Below are positions 16,814 to 26,233 of a stretch of 64,000 nucleotides of DNA, one piece after another (position 1 is the first letter of the stretch; each line of letters starts with the position of its first letter). Made by a program: the position numbers and the translations under genes. Origin of the DNA: Promethearchaeota archaeon (GTDB taxonomy: Archaea; Asgardarchaeota; Lokiarchaeia; Sigyniarchaeales; SOKP01); contig JAHPZJ010000013.1 in assembly GCA_019058245.1 (NCBI GenBank), positions 195,166 to 259,165 on the forward strand, read 5' to 3'. The notes under the pieces are model-generated. The model made no database searches, was not told the origin of the DNA, and was given only the letters and a program-made list of their open reading frames with translations.

Positions 16814-17455
16814 ATGTTAGAACTTTATACTCCCCAATATGAAGAAATAAATACCAGAGAACGTATTACAATTGATATAATAAAGGATGGTCAAGAATTT
16901 TTACAGCAATTTGATATTAATCCTGACTATCTACTAGATACAGTTTCAGTTGTTTATAAATATTTGAGAAATAATGGTAAAATTCCTCATAATTTATATA
17001 AATTCTTTATTGCTGCTTATTATATAATTTCTCGACATCCTTTTGCCTTTCCTGTTCATGAAAGCAAAAAAACTTTCTGTGAAAGATTTAGACTCCCTAT
17101 AAGCGCGTTAGATTATTGCGTCGAAAGAATAGTGGATACATTGGATTATATTAGAATTTTAGACGATATGAATTTCCCTTATTTTATTGATCCTAAACGA
17201 GATATTTGCTTAAAATTTATAAAAAATCTCATTAGATCCAAAGTAGATAAAGCAATGATGCGTTTTTTAATAGGAAATCAGCCAATAAACTCTCAAATTC
17301 TTACTGAAGAATTGGTAAATGAGGTAATCTTTAAGCAAAAAGCTTTTCCTGAGGAGTTGTTAAGACAATTATTTGATATTGCTTTTGAATACGTTGAGGA
17401 AGGGTTTTTGGAATACAAGGAATATGTAAGATTGCAAAAAAAAATGTTTATATAA
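16814..17455 (+). CDS. unknown protein, possible cyclin-like helical fold
   Basis: Encodes about 213 residues from ATG 16814; a GTG at 16805 would add three. It is all-helical without membrane segments or Cys pairs. The segment LYKFFIAAYYIISRHPFAFPVHESKKTFCERFRL followed by ISALDYCVERIVDTL has the rhythm of a cyclin/TFIIB core repeat (helix with A-A-x-Y, then a helix-turn-helix-like end). That is a weak resemblance only. The gene is divergent from the RHH regulator and shares its palindromic promoter, so it may be under its control. Confidence 0.5.
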   Translation: MLELYTPQYEEINTRERITIDIIKDGQEFLQQFDINPDYLLDTVSVVYKYLRNNGKIPHNLYKFFIAAYYIISRHPFAFPVHESKKTFCERFRLPISALDYCVERIVDTLDYIRILDDMNFPYFIDPKRDICLKFIKNLIRSKVDKAMMRFLIGNQPINSQILTEELVNEVIFKQKAFPEELLRQLFDIAFEYVEEGFLEYKEYVRLQKKMFI

Positions 17456-17497
17456 CTCGTTCGTAATTTCTAAGCTAAATAGTCTTAGATTCTTTGG

Positions 17498-17508
17498 TTT
17501 CTTTTTTT
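17498..17508 (+). terminator. T-rich tract after the 16814 gene
   Basis: A run tttctttttttg lies about 45 bases after the stop of the plus-strand gene ending at 17455 and before the convergent minus-strand gene. Archaeal RNA polymerase stops on such T tracts in the coding strand without needing a hairpin. The AT-rich background lowers confidence. Confidence 0.35.
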
Positions 17509-17521
17509 GTTAAAAAATACT

Positions 17522-18325
17522 TTATTTTATGGTCTTTTTATTTTCATATAGATTTAAATTTTCTAAGATTGAATTAACTTTTGAAAATAGACCTAAAATT
17601 AAACTTAATTCCTTGGTTGACATCATACTACGTCCAAAAATATTTTTAAATGCATAAAATACATTTTCTTCTTTATAAGACCGAATTTTCAATGTTTCTA
17701 TAATATTTTTCATTATTTTATATAAAATTTGACGATCTTTTTTATCAGCAAGTAACACAGGATTTTCTCCTCGACCAATAGTCAAGAAATTAATTTTTTT
17801 AAACATCTCGTACAAAACTATTCCACAAGCATGTGATAAATTTAATGCAGAATATTTAGTACTCGTGGGGATTCTTAATATTATATCAGCAAGACTTATC
17901 TGTTCATTTGTCAACCCTCGAGATTCTTTTCCAAAAAGAATAGCAATTTTTAATGATTTTTCTGAGATTGGAAGATTTAAATTCTCTGGAAAAACAGCTA
18001 ATCTTCTAATATTTGAATAGTTCTTCCCTTTAGCAGTTGTAGCAATTATATAGTCAAATCCCTCAAGTAATTTTTTCAGTTCTGATAAATGATTATCCTG
18101 ATTTTTCAATTCTATAATTTTAGCGTTAAAAAGTATATCTTTACCATGCATAGCAAAACCTTGAGTTTCATAGCTTAATATCTTATTACCTCTTTCAATT
18201 GGATTAAAAATGATAAGATTTTTAAAATTGAAATTTTCCATAATACGAGCTACTGCCCCTATATTCCCGGCATTCTCTGGTTGAACTAAAATTATAGTAA
18301 ATAAGAGATTTTTATATTCATTCAT
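17522..18325 (-). CDS. SpoU-family tRNA 2'-O-methyltransferase, TrmJ-like
   Basis: Encodes about 267 residues from ATG 18325 (MNEYKNLL); an in-frame TTG at 18379 would add 18 charged residues that look like leader sequence. The SPOUT knot motifs are clear: LVQPENAGNIGAVARIMENF (motif 1), ILFGKESRGLTNEQI (motif 2) and LRIPTSTKYSALNLSHACGIVLYEM (motif 3). This set is typical of TrmJ, which methylates the ribose at position 32 of tRNAs using S-adenosylmethionine. The C-terminal 80 residues form a helical extension as in archaeal TrmJ. Which nucleotide it modifies cannot be read here. Confidence 0.8.
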   Translation of the reverse strand: MNEYKNLLFTIILVQPENAGNIGAVARIMENFNFKNLIIFNPIERGNKILSYETQGFAMHGKDILFNAKIIELKNQDNHLSELKKLLEGFDYIIATTAKGKNYSNIRRLAVFPENLNLPISEKSLKIAILFGKESRGLTNEQISLADIILRIPTSTKYSALNLSHACGIVLYEMFKKINFLTIGRGENPVLLADKKDRQILYKIMKNIIETLKIRSYKEENVFYAFKNIFGRSMMSTKELSLILGLFSKVNSILENLNLYENKKTIK

Positions 18326-18676
18326 TATATGAGTCTCTTGAAAATTTTCAATCTCATTTTTATTTTTTTTTTTATTCAAACAAAATCACGCTTAATATTT
18401 CTAATATATTTTCAATATTTCAATTCATAATAAATCTAAATTATCAAATATTAAGTTTATTTTCTATTCTATTCTGTTCATTAAAAATAAAGCTTAATCC
18501 TATATAAGAACGAATAAATTATTCACTACTTTTGTTTTATTAAATAACCTAAATGAAAGATATAAATATGAAAAATCTCATTAATTTGTTAAATTATCAA
18601 TTTTTCATTTGAAAACATTAACTTTAATAAAACAATATTAACAATTTTAAAATCAATATAAGATTAGATTGAGATT

Positions 18677-19270
18677 ATGGCAGTCTATAAAAATATCGCA
18701 GAATTCCTTGAATTTATAAATATTAGCAACGATAACTTTACTCTTTTTGAATGGAAACCAGCAAGATCTATGAGGAGATTTGATTTAGATCTAAATATAG
18801 TAAAAGAAAATCCCATCACTGACATTTTCTTTCATAAAGATAAGGGTAATATGAAAATTGTATATATAAGAAAGCATAATCTTATATATACAGTAGGTGC
18901 TAGCCCTCGAGTCCAATATCAATTACTGGAAGCGTTATTAGAATATATAGACTTATTATTCAACGATTTTTATGATATAGAGGTGATATTATCTTATAGC
19001 GATTTTTCTCCAGGTATTTTTAATGGATTCAAGGAAAGTGTTGAAAATACTATAAGAGATTTTGCTGATTTAGATTTGGTTAAAAGGATTTTAGTAGAAT
19101 GCCGGGTATGTAATACAGTTCTCCCATTATTTATAAAAAAAAGTATGATTGAAAATGCCGAATCTTACCCTGTTCCTATAGTATATGAACACCGGGGTCA
19201 CGCGATATTATGTTTTATCGATAAAAATTTTCATCATCGTGGTGTTGAACTAGTCAATATTTCAGGATAG
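18677..19270 (+). CDS. longin-like fold candidate with Cys-containing C-terminus
   Basis: Encodes 197 residues. The middle part, MKIVYIRKHNLIYTVGAS followed by LLEALLEYIDLLFNDFYDIEVIL, has the strand-strand-helix rhythm of longin domains in clathrin-adaptor small subunits (Y-R-R-Y-x-x-L-Y-F then L-x-x-L-x-x-Y-V-x-x-L-D-x-Y-F). The C-terminal 60 residues have CRVC, then YPVPIVYEHRGHAILCFIDKNFHHRG, a motif I have the impression of seeing in other Asgard proteins. It heads a block of Asgard-type genes ending with a longin-GTPase fusion, which makes a GTPase-linked or membrane-trafficking role plausible. The fold call needs structure prediction. Confidence 0.5.
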   Translation: MAVYKNIAEFLEFINISNDNFTLFEWKPARSMRRFDLDLNIVKENPITDIFFHKDKGNMKIVYIRKHNLIYTVGASPRVQYQLLEALLEYIDLLFNDFYDIEVILSYSDFSPGIFNGFKESVENTIRDFADLDLVKRILVECRVCNTVLPLFIKKSMIENAESYPVPIVYEHRGHAILCFIDKNFHHRGVELVNISG

Positions 19271-19353
19271 AAAAATATTAAAGCCTATTTTTGAGTGATT
19301 ATTCTTAAATTCTCAATAATGAATTTTAAAAGGATAATAAAAATAATATACAT

Positions 19354-20394
19354 ATGGAAGAAAATCAGAATTCTGATGATCAACCCTTTTTTGAGGATGT
19401 TGTAAAAAAAACAAAAACAGGCATTACTTTTCCAAAAGAGTTAAGGGACTCATTATTTGAGGAAGATGCTGACATTTTTTTCAAATTAGTGGTTCCAAAA
19501 GAGAAAGATAAAATAATCTTGGAGTTTTTATCTGATGAAGAAGCTAAAGAATTATCTGAGAAATCAAAAACTAAGAAAGCTAAAGTAATTCCTACTTCAA
19601 GTGCTTCTGGAGAAAAAGGAAAAAAAACTACTAAAAAAACTTCAGCTCTAACCCCCGCTTGGGGTGAATATTTTGTTTATGATTTTGAAGCAAAAGATAA
19701 AATCATTCCTATTTTAGAATCTGCTTTTTATAAGTTCGCTGAAACTCCCTTAAACTTAGAAGATGCCATGGGACGAGTAAAATACGCATTGGTGTCTTTT
19801 CTTACCTCTACTAAAACGGAAAATGCTAAACTATATTTTGCTATTGAAAAATTCTTGATAGATATTATTGATAAGTTTGATCAACCAAATTTGCTTGATT
19901 GGATCTTTGAAAAAATTATACCAAATATTGAAAGCAAATTCCTTTATGAATTAGCATTATTAGAATTGGTTGAAGCTAGTTTGAAATTTAAAAGATGGGA
20001 GAAAGCAGAAATCTATATATTCTATGTGTTAAAAAACATCGATAGCTATGCAAAATCAGAAATGTATAACATTATGAACAGCTTTAAACAATTAGTTAAG
20101 AAAGTTAAATATGTTGAGAGAAGCGATAAAATTGATATTTTACTTAAAGAGAAGCTAATGGAATACGGTAAGGGGGTTGATTTAGATTACAAAATTCAAA
20201 TTGTTGAATTTCTTGAAGATTTACAGTATATCGAACTAGCATATAATCTAGCAAAAGAAATTCAAGTAAGTTTACCTCCCGAAAGTATGAAAATTGAGGA
20301 AATAAGAAAAATAGTCAGAAGATTACATACTGCCCCTATCGAAAGTAAACCCGTTTCAAGTACAGATTTTGAAGAAGATGATCCAGAGGATTAG
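19354..20394 (+). CDS. AbrB-like N-terminus with helical-repeat C-terminus
   Basis: Encodes 346 residues. Residues 15-60 (KKTKTGITFPKELRDSLFEED, then FFKLVVPKEKDKIILEFL) look like a swapped-hairpin AbrB/SpoVT domain, usually a DNA-binding dimer. A Lys/Ser/Thr-rich linker follows (about 65-98), then a helical domain (about 115-325) of TPR- or proteasome-subunit-like repeats (AKLYFAIEKFLIDIIDKF, RWEKAEIYIFYVL). The acidic tail ends in EEDDPED. It overlaps the convergent HEAT-coiled-coil gene by 4 bases. The AbrB part could serve protein contacts rather than DNA binding. Function unknown. Confidence 0.5.
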   Translation: MEENQNSDDQPFFEDVVKKTKTGITFPKELRDSLFEEDADIFFKLVVPKEKDKIILEFLSDEEAKELSEKSKTKKAKVIPTSSASGEKGKKTTKKTSALTPAWGEYFVYDFEAKDKIIPILESAFYKFAETPLNLEDAMGRVKYALVSFLTSTKTENAKLYFAIEKFLIDIIDKFDQPNLLDWIFEKIIPNIESKFLYELALLELVEASLKFKRWEKAEIYIFYVLKNIDSYAKSEMYNIMNSFKQLVKKVKYVERSDKIDILLKEKLMEYGKGVDLDYKIQIVEFLEDLQYIELAYNLAKEIQVSLPPESMKIEEIRKIVRRLHTAPIESKPVSSTDFEEDDPED

Positions 20395-21659
20395 GTTTTT
20401 TTATTTTCTTCTTCTTTATGCCCCTCTTTTAATTCATCCTCAACTCTCTTCATTTCTTGGTCCATTATTTTCTGTTCCTTTTGTTCTATAGATTTTTGTT
20501 TTAATTCAATTTCAACTTGAGATAATTCTTTTTCTTTTTCAATTAACTCTTCTTTTATTTTTAATACTTTTTCTCGCTCTAGAATTTCTTTTTCTTCTAA
20601 TTCCTTTTCTTTCTCTTCAATCTCTAATTTTTTTTTTTTGATTTCAATGTCCTTCTTTTTTAGTTCAATCTCTTTATCAATAATTTCCTCTTCTTTTTTC
20701 TTGAGTTTTTTAGGAATTTTTTTTTCAATTTCCTCTCCCATTTCACTTTCTTTTTCTAAGATTTCTTCTTTTAATTTAAGGACTTCTTCTTTTTTTTGCA
20801 TTACTTTTTCTTCTATTTCCTTCTTTTTTTCTTCTAATTCTAATTTTCTTTTCTTAATTTCTAATTCTTTCTTTTTTAGTTCAAATTCTTTATCCAATAT
20901 TTCAGATTCTTCTTTTTCAAGAGAAATTTCTTTTTTTTCATCCGCTTTTAATTTTTCAATTTGATCTTCAGGAATTTCTTTTTTTATATTTTCTTCTTCT
21001 ACAATTTCTTCAATTTTATCAACAGAAACTATGGATTTTAAAATCTGATCGATATATTCTTTTAAGACTTCATTTTCTGGAATATCAGCAATCTGTTTTA
21101 TATAATCTTTTAAGATTTTTGTTAGAAAACCAGGAGACCTATTTCCTATTATTTTTAGTACCTGTAATGCTTTTTCTATTACAAAGTCTTTATCATCGGA
21201 TAACCTTTTTAAGATAACGTTTATAAGCTCGATATTATCGATTGATGCTTCTCCTCCAACCATATAGATTAATAACTGTAAAGCAGCTTCTCGAACATTA
21301 GGATCTTCTGAATTCAATAAATCTTCACTATAAGGAAGAAATAAATTAGCTTCATCTTCACAAATTGTTTTTAAAAGTAGTAAAAACGTATATCTTAGTA
21401 CCGAATCTTTTTTCGATAAATTTTCTAATAAAGATGGTATATCAATAATAAGGTTTTCAATTAAGAAGCGTAAAACGGTTCGTCCTCCATGTAATGTTAA
21501 TAAAGATTCAATTACTTCTTCAAGTCTCGCTAAGTATTCCACTTCATTAGCATCTCCGATAAAGAGTGCAATAATTTGTACGGCATCGTCAAATCTACCA
21601 TCATTTACAAAATCTTTTATTTGACTAATTTCTATCGCATCATTTTTTTCATCATTCAT
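20391..21659 (-). CDS. HEAT-like domain plus long duplicated coiled coil
   Basis: Encodes 422 residues. The N-terminal 215 residues are helical repeats of HEAT/armadillo type (DPNVREAALQLLIYMVG, DKDFVIEKALQVLKIIGNR). From about 225 to 415 the protein is a continuous, highly charged coiled coil of Lys, Glu, Ile and Leu. Within it residues 256-307 and 328-379 are near copies: DKEFELKKKELEIKKRKLEL and DKEIELKKKDIEIKKKKLEI open the two units. Such rods usually act as spacers or scaffolds, perhaps on membranes or the cytoskeleton. It is convergent with the AbrB-like gene and follows the Cys-cluster gene on the same strand by about 25 bases. Confidence 0.65.
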   Translation of the reverse strand: MNDEKNDAIEISQIKDFVNDGRFDDAVQIIALFIGDANEVEYLARLEEVIESLLTLHGGRTVLRFLIENLIIDIPSLLENLSKKDSVLRYTFLLLLKTICEDEANLFLPYSEDLLNSEDPNVREAALQLLIYMVGGEASIDNIELINVILKRLSDDKDFVIEKALQVLKIIGNRSPGFLTKILKDYIKQIADIPENEVLKEYIDQILKSIVSVDKIEEIVEEENIKKEIPEDQIEKLKADEKKEISLEKEESEILDKEFELKKKELEIKKRKLELEEKKKEIEEKVMQKKEEVLKLKEEILEKESEMGEEIEKKIPKKLKKKEEEIIDKEIELKKKDIEIKKKKLEIEEKEKELEEKEILEREKVLKIKEELIEKEKELSQVEIELKQKSIEQKEQKIMDQEMKRVEDELKEGHKEEENKKT

Positions 21660-21685
21660 ATTATTTTCCTCTTTTTATCTTTTTT

Positions 21686-22639
21686 CTATACCCAAATTAT
21701 ATAATAATCGGTATAAATTCGAGTTATAAAATTAAAAATTAATCTCAAATCTCTAAATCTTAATCGTGATTTTTGACCCTCTTCATTATAATTATTAGTT
21801 AAAAGATTAATGTACATAATAATTTCTAGGTTTTGATTCTTATCAGTATTTAAATTTATTTGATCACAATATTGAGTCAATGCATTAAGATCTTCCCAAA
21901 AAGTATTCCAGAAATATTGGTCTGCCTTAGATTCCTGAGATTCAGATGGATCTCTTGAAATTCCTGTTAGAACGTCAGAAGGTACTTTAAGTGCAATTTC
22001 TATATGCTTAGAGGTAACATATGTTAAACTCACTTCAGGAAAATATAGGGCTGCATAAAATTTACATATCCCATATAATAATTCAAGACTAGCAATATCT
22101 TCACGATTAGCATTGCATAGAACATAATTTTCTTTTAAAAAAACAATATGCAAACGATCTCCGAATTTGAAAATAATATAATCATCAATTAATAAATAAT
22201 TAAAATTTTCATTCCTATTATGGATTCTATCATCAAAAATCTTAAAAATATCATCCCATTTTTTGATTGAAACGAACTTATTCAATTTACGATAATCACC
22301 ATGAAAGAAAATATCTAGAAAATCAATTAAGTAAAGATAATTATCGTAGGGTCGATAAATCACCGTTTTATTCCTAAAATACCTTTCATTAACTCCTTTA
22401 TGGACACTATAACAAAATTTTGGTAAATCTTCAATAGTTAATCCTGCCTTAATTCTTAATTTAAGTAAAAAACGTCGTGAGCACTTTGGCTGTAAAGTGC
22501 ATGCTATTCTATCTCGCTCACATTCCTCAAAACATAATTTATCTATTCGAGTTTTTAAAATATTTATTAACTCTGATTTAGTTTTTGCATCAGATTCATT
22601 ACGTAAATACTTTAAAATATGTTCTTCATTTAAAGGCAT
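21686..22639 (-). CDS. unknown protein with N-terminal cysteine cluster
   Basis: Encodes 317 residues with an ATG start. Near residues 36-53 is CFEECERDRIACTLQPKC (spacing C-x3-C-x6-C-x5-C), which could hold a metal or Fe-S centre. The rest is a mixed helix/strand region rich in aromatic residues (NYLLIDDYIIFKFGDRLHIVFL; LLYGICKFYAALYFPEVSL) without a known motif. No membrane helix is evident. It is the first gene of a two-gene minus-strand unit with the HEAT-coiled-coil gene, so they may act together. I do not recognise the family. Confidence 0.55.
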   Translation of the reverse strand: MPLNEEHILKYLRNESDAKTKSELINILKTRIDKLCFEECERDRIACTLQPKCSRRFLLKLRIKAGLTIEDLPKFCYSVHKGVNERYFRNKTVIYRPYDNYLYLIDFLDIFFHGDYRKLNKFVSIKKWDDIFKIFDDRIHNRNENFNYLLIDDYIIFKFGDRLHIVFLKENYVLCNANREDIASLELLYGICKFYAALYFPEVSLTYVTSKHIEIALKVPSDVLTGISRDPSESQESKADQYFWNTFWEDLNALTQYCDQINLNTDKNQNLEIIMYINLLTNNYNEEGQKSRLRFRDLRLIFNFITRIYTDYYIIWV

Positions 22640-22877
22640 TTAAATTACTATTTAAATAATTTTTTTTTAATTTTTATTAATCTTCAGTAGTTAAGATTTA
22701 TGAAGTTTTCACTTACTCTATAGAATAAATATTATTAAATTCTAAAATTTTTTATTATTTTTCTTAATAATAAGTATAGAAGTTTTAATTCTATTGTCAA
22801 TTAAAATTATTAATAAACATTTCTTCTTTACTAATAAAAATAACATTTCCAATCAAATCAATTAGGTTTAAAAGAAT

Positions 22878-24437
22878 ATGTTGAGGCAAATCCATATTTT
22901 TCTAAAATCAGAGCTAATATTTGTTAAAAATTACGCCATGGCTCTTGGAAGTGAAGAATTAGATAACGTAATGAAGATTATACAAAAATACATCGATATG
23001 CCAATACCAGGTAAAACTTTTCAGAGGAATTTAACAGAATTTCAGATATTTCATAGAGCATCTGATAATTTATATTTTCTCTTTATTACAGATCTAGTTG
23101 ATTCACTCCAATATATTGATGAAATGATTATAAAAATTATTGAGAAATTCAAACAAATATTTCCTAATCCTTCAAACGCAAGTGAAACTGGAACTTCTAA
23201 TGATGAATTTAATGATTTTTTAAATCAATTACAAAAAGATCTACATTCAAAAATAGCAATAATAGGACCTACAGAAGCAGGAAAAACAACTCTCTATAAT
23301 ATGTTGAGAAGTGGGGAAGAAAAAATCCATATGGATTTTGCTAAAACATCAACAATGCAAATTGATAGTATTAGTTTTGATCTTTGGGATTTCCAATTAA
23401 AAGATAATTTCTCTCTTCTTTGGTCAAAATTTATTCGAGGATCTGATTTAGTTATCCTTCTGTTTAATTTAGCAAATTATAACTTAAAAATGATGGATCA
23501 TTTTATGAAACTTCATAAAATAGATGGTAAATATTCAAAATTATTAATTCTTGGAAATAAAAGAGATTTAATAGAAGACACAGATATAAAAAGGATAAAA
23601 AATGAGTTAAGTATTACTGATTTTGAAGAAATATCATTAAACACTTCTGATGCGAAAGAACAAATTAATCAACTTATTATAAAGACTTTAAATTTAAGGA
23701 AAGAATTACCTTCTGATTTTTTTGATTTATTAAAAAAAACAGATAGCTTAGTTTTAGAGGGAAAAAGAGTCGAAGCATTAGCTAATTATAAAGAATTACT
23801 TAATACTAGCAAGAATTATCATAATATAAAATACACAAAAGCTATAGAAAAAAAAATTGAAAACTTACATCTTAAAATTCAAGAAGAAATTGACAAAAGG
23901 AAGGAAATTGTAAAAGATAAAGATTTTGGACCAGCAAAACCATTATTATTTACACGAAAGGTCACAGTAAAGCCTCTCCCAGATGCATTAGATTCAGACA
24001 AAACTTTAGATATAAAACCATTACCTAAAGAAAAACCAGAAATTCCTTCAGAATCCGTTAAAGGATTAGTTTCTTTTCAAAAACTTGATATAGAAAAAGA
24101 AATAAAAACTCCAATAACTGAAAAGCATCAATTAAAAATTATTAAACCAATCTCAACTTCAAAAAAGAGAAAAAAAGAATCAAAACCAGAAACAGAAATG
24201 CCACTTGAATTATTTGGACCTCATAAAGAACTAAAAGAAGATATTAAAAAACCTCTAGTTATTGATTTTACCAAGGAACTACAAAAGATAATATTTCAGA
24301 AAGGAAGCTCTCTTAGTTTAGAATTATGTGAGAATTTAATTATGGAATTAGAAAGATCTTTAGAAAGGCCTATTACAATTGAAGATATTGAATTAGCAGC
24401 AAATTTTTTTGTGAAACAAGAACAAAGTTCTCAGTAA
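22878..24437 (+). CDS. longin domain fused to Ras-like small GTPase
   Basis: Encodes 519 residues. Residues 1-95 look like a longin domain (RQIHIFLKSELIFVKNYA strands, FHRASDNLYFLFITDLVDS, then a long helix ending KFKQIF). Residues 125-270 are a small GTPase: P-loop GPTEAGKTT at 130-138, switch II DLWDFQLK at 168-175 (the usual DxxG Gly is missing), NKRD at 227-230 and SLNTSD at 253. After a TPR-like stretch (about 285-335) comes a Pro/Lys-rich linker (about 340-455) and a C-terminal helical piece. Longin domains regulate vesicle traffic and GTPases in eukaryotes; here one is fused to the GTPase. It probably works at membranes as a switch. Confidence 0.75.
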   Translation: MLRQIHIFLKSELIFVKNYAMALGSEELDNVMKIIQKYIDMPIPGKTFQRNLTEFQIFHRASDNLYFLFITDLVDSLQYIDEMIIKIIEKFKQIFPNPSNASETGTSNDEFNDFLNQLQKDLHSKIAIIGPTEAGKTTLYNMLRSGEEKIHMDFAKTSTMQIDSISFDLWDFQLKDNFSLLWSKFIRGSDLVILLFNLANYNLKMMDHFMKLHKIDGKYSKLLILGNKRDLIEDTDIKRIKNELSITDFEEISLNTSDAKEQINQLIIKTLNLRKELPSDFFDLLKKTDSLVLEGKRVEALANYKELLNTSKNYHNIKYTKAIEKKIENLHLKIQEEIDKRKEIVKDKDFGPAKPLLFTRKVTVKPLPDALDSDKTLDIKPLPKEKPEIPSESVKGLVSFQKLDIEKEIKTPITEKHQLKIIKPISTSKKRKKESKPETEMPLELFGPHKELKEDIKKPLVIDFTKELQKIIFQKGSSLSLELCENLIMELERSLERPITIEDIELAANFFVKQEQSSQ

Positions 24438-24604
24438 AACATTTCTTTACGTTCAATTTATAAGTTCAGATATAGTTCATAATATACTTCTTTTAAAATA
24501 ATTGAATATATAATATATTACTAGATATATTTTATCGTTTTGATTATTGAATTAAATAAGTTTATATTTAGAATTGCTATAAAGGTGAATTAAAAATTAG
24601 TGCA

Positions 24605-26089
24605 ATGAGAGAACTCAAGGAATATTTTACTGAAAATACGAGATTGAACTATATTCTAGCATTGTTAGAATGGGATCAACAAGTGAATATGATGAATTAC
24701 AAAAATGTTATAGGACGATCAGAACAAATGGCTCTTATAACCAAGCTTATACATAAGAGATTAGTATCAAATGAAGCGGGTGAGATTATAAAACGCGCAG
24801 AAAAACTTGGAGATCTCAATGATATTGATACAGCTATGTTAAGAGAAGCAAAGAGAGCATACGATCAAGAAATCAAATTACCCGAAGAATTGGTTATAGA
24901 AATACAAAAAACTTCCGCAATAGCACAGCAAACATGGCAAAAAGCAAGACAAAAAAATGACTTTAAATCATTTATTCCTTTATTGGAAAAAACTATAGAA
25001 TTACAAAGAGATAAAGCAAGGAAACTTGAAACTCACTCTGATTTATATTCAACCTTAATTGATTTATATGAACCTGGAGCTACTTATGATTGGATCGCCA
25101 ATATATTTAATCCAATAAAACCAAGATTAACTGATTTTGTTAAAAAGCTAGAATCTAGCGCTGAAAAACCTGATGATTCTATATTAAATAAAGAATATGA
25201 TCCCGATAAACAATTTAAATTGAGTTATGAAATTTTAGAAAAATTAAATTATGATTTTAAACAGGGACGGCAAGATCGATCCACACATCCTTTTACTACA
25301 TCGTTAGGTTCATTAGATGTAAGAATTACAACTAGAACCACAGAACCCTTTCCATCTTGTATTACTGGTACTATTCATGAGTGTGGTCATGCTCTTTATG
25401 AAATGGGAATAATGAAAGAATTGCATGATACTATCTTATGTACTGGTACTTCAATGGGGATACATGAATCCCAATCAAGGCTTTGGGAAAACGTAGTTGG
25501 AAGAAGTAAAGAATTTTGGACATACTGGTACCCAACTTTTCAAAAATATTTTCCAGAAAACTTAAATAATTACCCTATGGAAGAATTTCATAGAGCTATC
25601 AATTATGTTCATCCATCATTCATAAGAGTAGAAGCAGATGAAGTAACTTATGGATTGCATATTATTCTTCGATTTGAGATTGAGAAAGGCTTGATTGATG
25701 AGAAAATTCAAGTGAAAGAATTACCAGAATTATGGAATTCTAAATTTGAGGAATTACTTGGAATTGTCCCCCCAAATGATACACTAGGTGTTTTACAGGA
25801 TGTTCATTGGGGAAATGGATATATTGGATACTTTCCCACATATTTTCTAGGAAATCTCTATTGTGCTCAATTCTATAATAGTGCTCTAAAAGAAAATCCA
25901 AAATTACCTGAAGATTATAAGAGTGGAGAATTTTCAAATTTACTAAAATATCTCAGAAATAATATTCATCAATATGGAAGTATTTATCGAGCTAATGATC
26001 TAATAAAGAGAGTTACAGGGGAAGATTTAAATCCTGATTATTTTATGAAATACATTGAAACGAAATTTTATCCTATTTATGGATTATAA
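24605..26089 (+). CDS. carboxypeptidase Taq, peptidase family M32 (copy 1)
   Basis: Encodes 494 residues, the normal length. M32 enzymes are zinc carboxypeptidases that trim C-terminal residues from peptides in the cytoplasm. The zinc site HECGH is at 258-262; other family signatures are LDVRITTR, the IRVEADEVTYGLH block and GVLQDVHWGNGYIGYFPTYFLGNL near the C-terminus. All expected motifs are intact. The next gene is a close paralogue in tandem, 144 bases downstream. The N-terminus starts directly with the family's helical cap (MRELKEYFTENTRLNYILALLEWDQQ). Confidence 0.93.
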   Translation: MRELKEYFTENTRLNYILALLEWDQQVNMMNYKNVIGRSEQMALITKLIHKRLVSNEAGEIIKRAEKLGDLNDIDTAMLREAKRAYDQEIKLPEELVIEIQKTSAIAQQTWQKARQKNDFKSFIPLLEKTIELQRDKARKLETHSDLYSTLIDLYEPGATYDWIANIFNPIKPRLTDFVKKLESSAEKPDDSILNKEYDPDKQFKLSYEILEKLNYDFKQGRQDRSTHPFTTSLGSLDVRITTRTTEPFPSCITGTIHECGHALYEMGIMKELHDTILCTGTSMGIHESQSRLWENVVGRSKEFWTYWYPTFQKYFPENLNNYPMEEFHRAINYVHPSFIRVEADEVTYGLHIILRFEIEKGLIDEKIQVKELPELWNSKFEELLGIVPPNDTLGVLQDVHWGNGYIGYFPTYFLGNLYCAQFYNSALKENPKLPEDYKSGEFSNLLKYLRNNIHQYGSIYRANDLIKRVTGEDLNPDYFMKYIETKFYPIYGL

Positions 26090-26233
26090 GTTTCTATTTT
26101 TATCTTATTTCTTAATAGCCTTTTTTTTATGAAAAACAATAATATTATTATTATTAAAATCAAAACTTATATGTAAAATATAACCTAAACTTTACAAAAG
26201 ATATTAGAAAATTTCTCATATTAAGATTTAATT

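Noticed and set aside
20638..20964. A 108-codon Ser/Phe-rich plus-strand frame
   Set aside because: It is the antisense of the Lys/Glu coiled coil; such Ser/Phe-rich shadows are expected.
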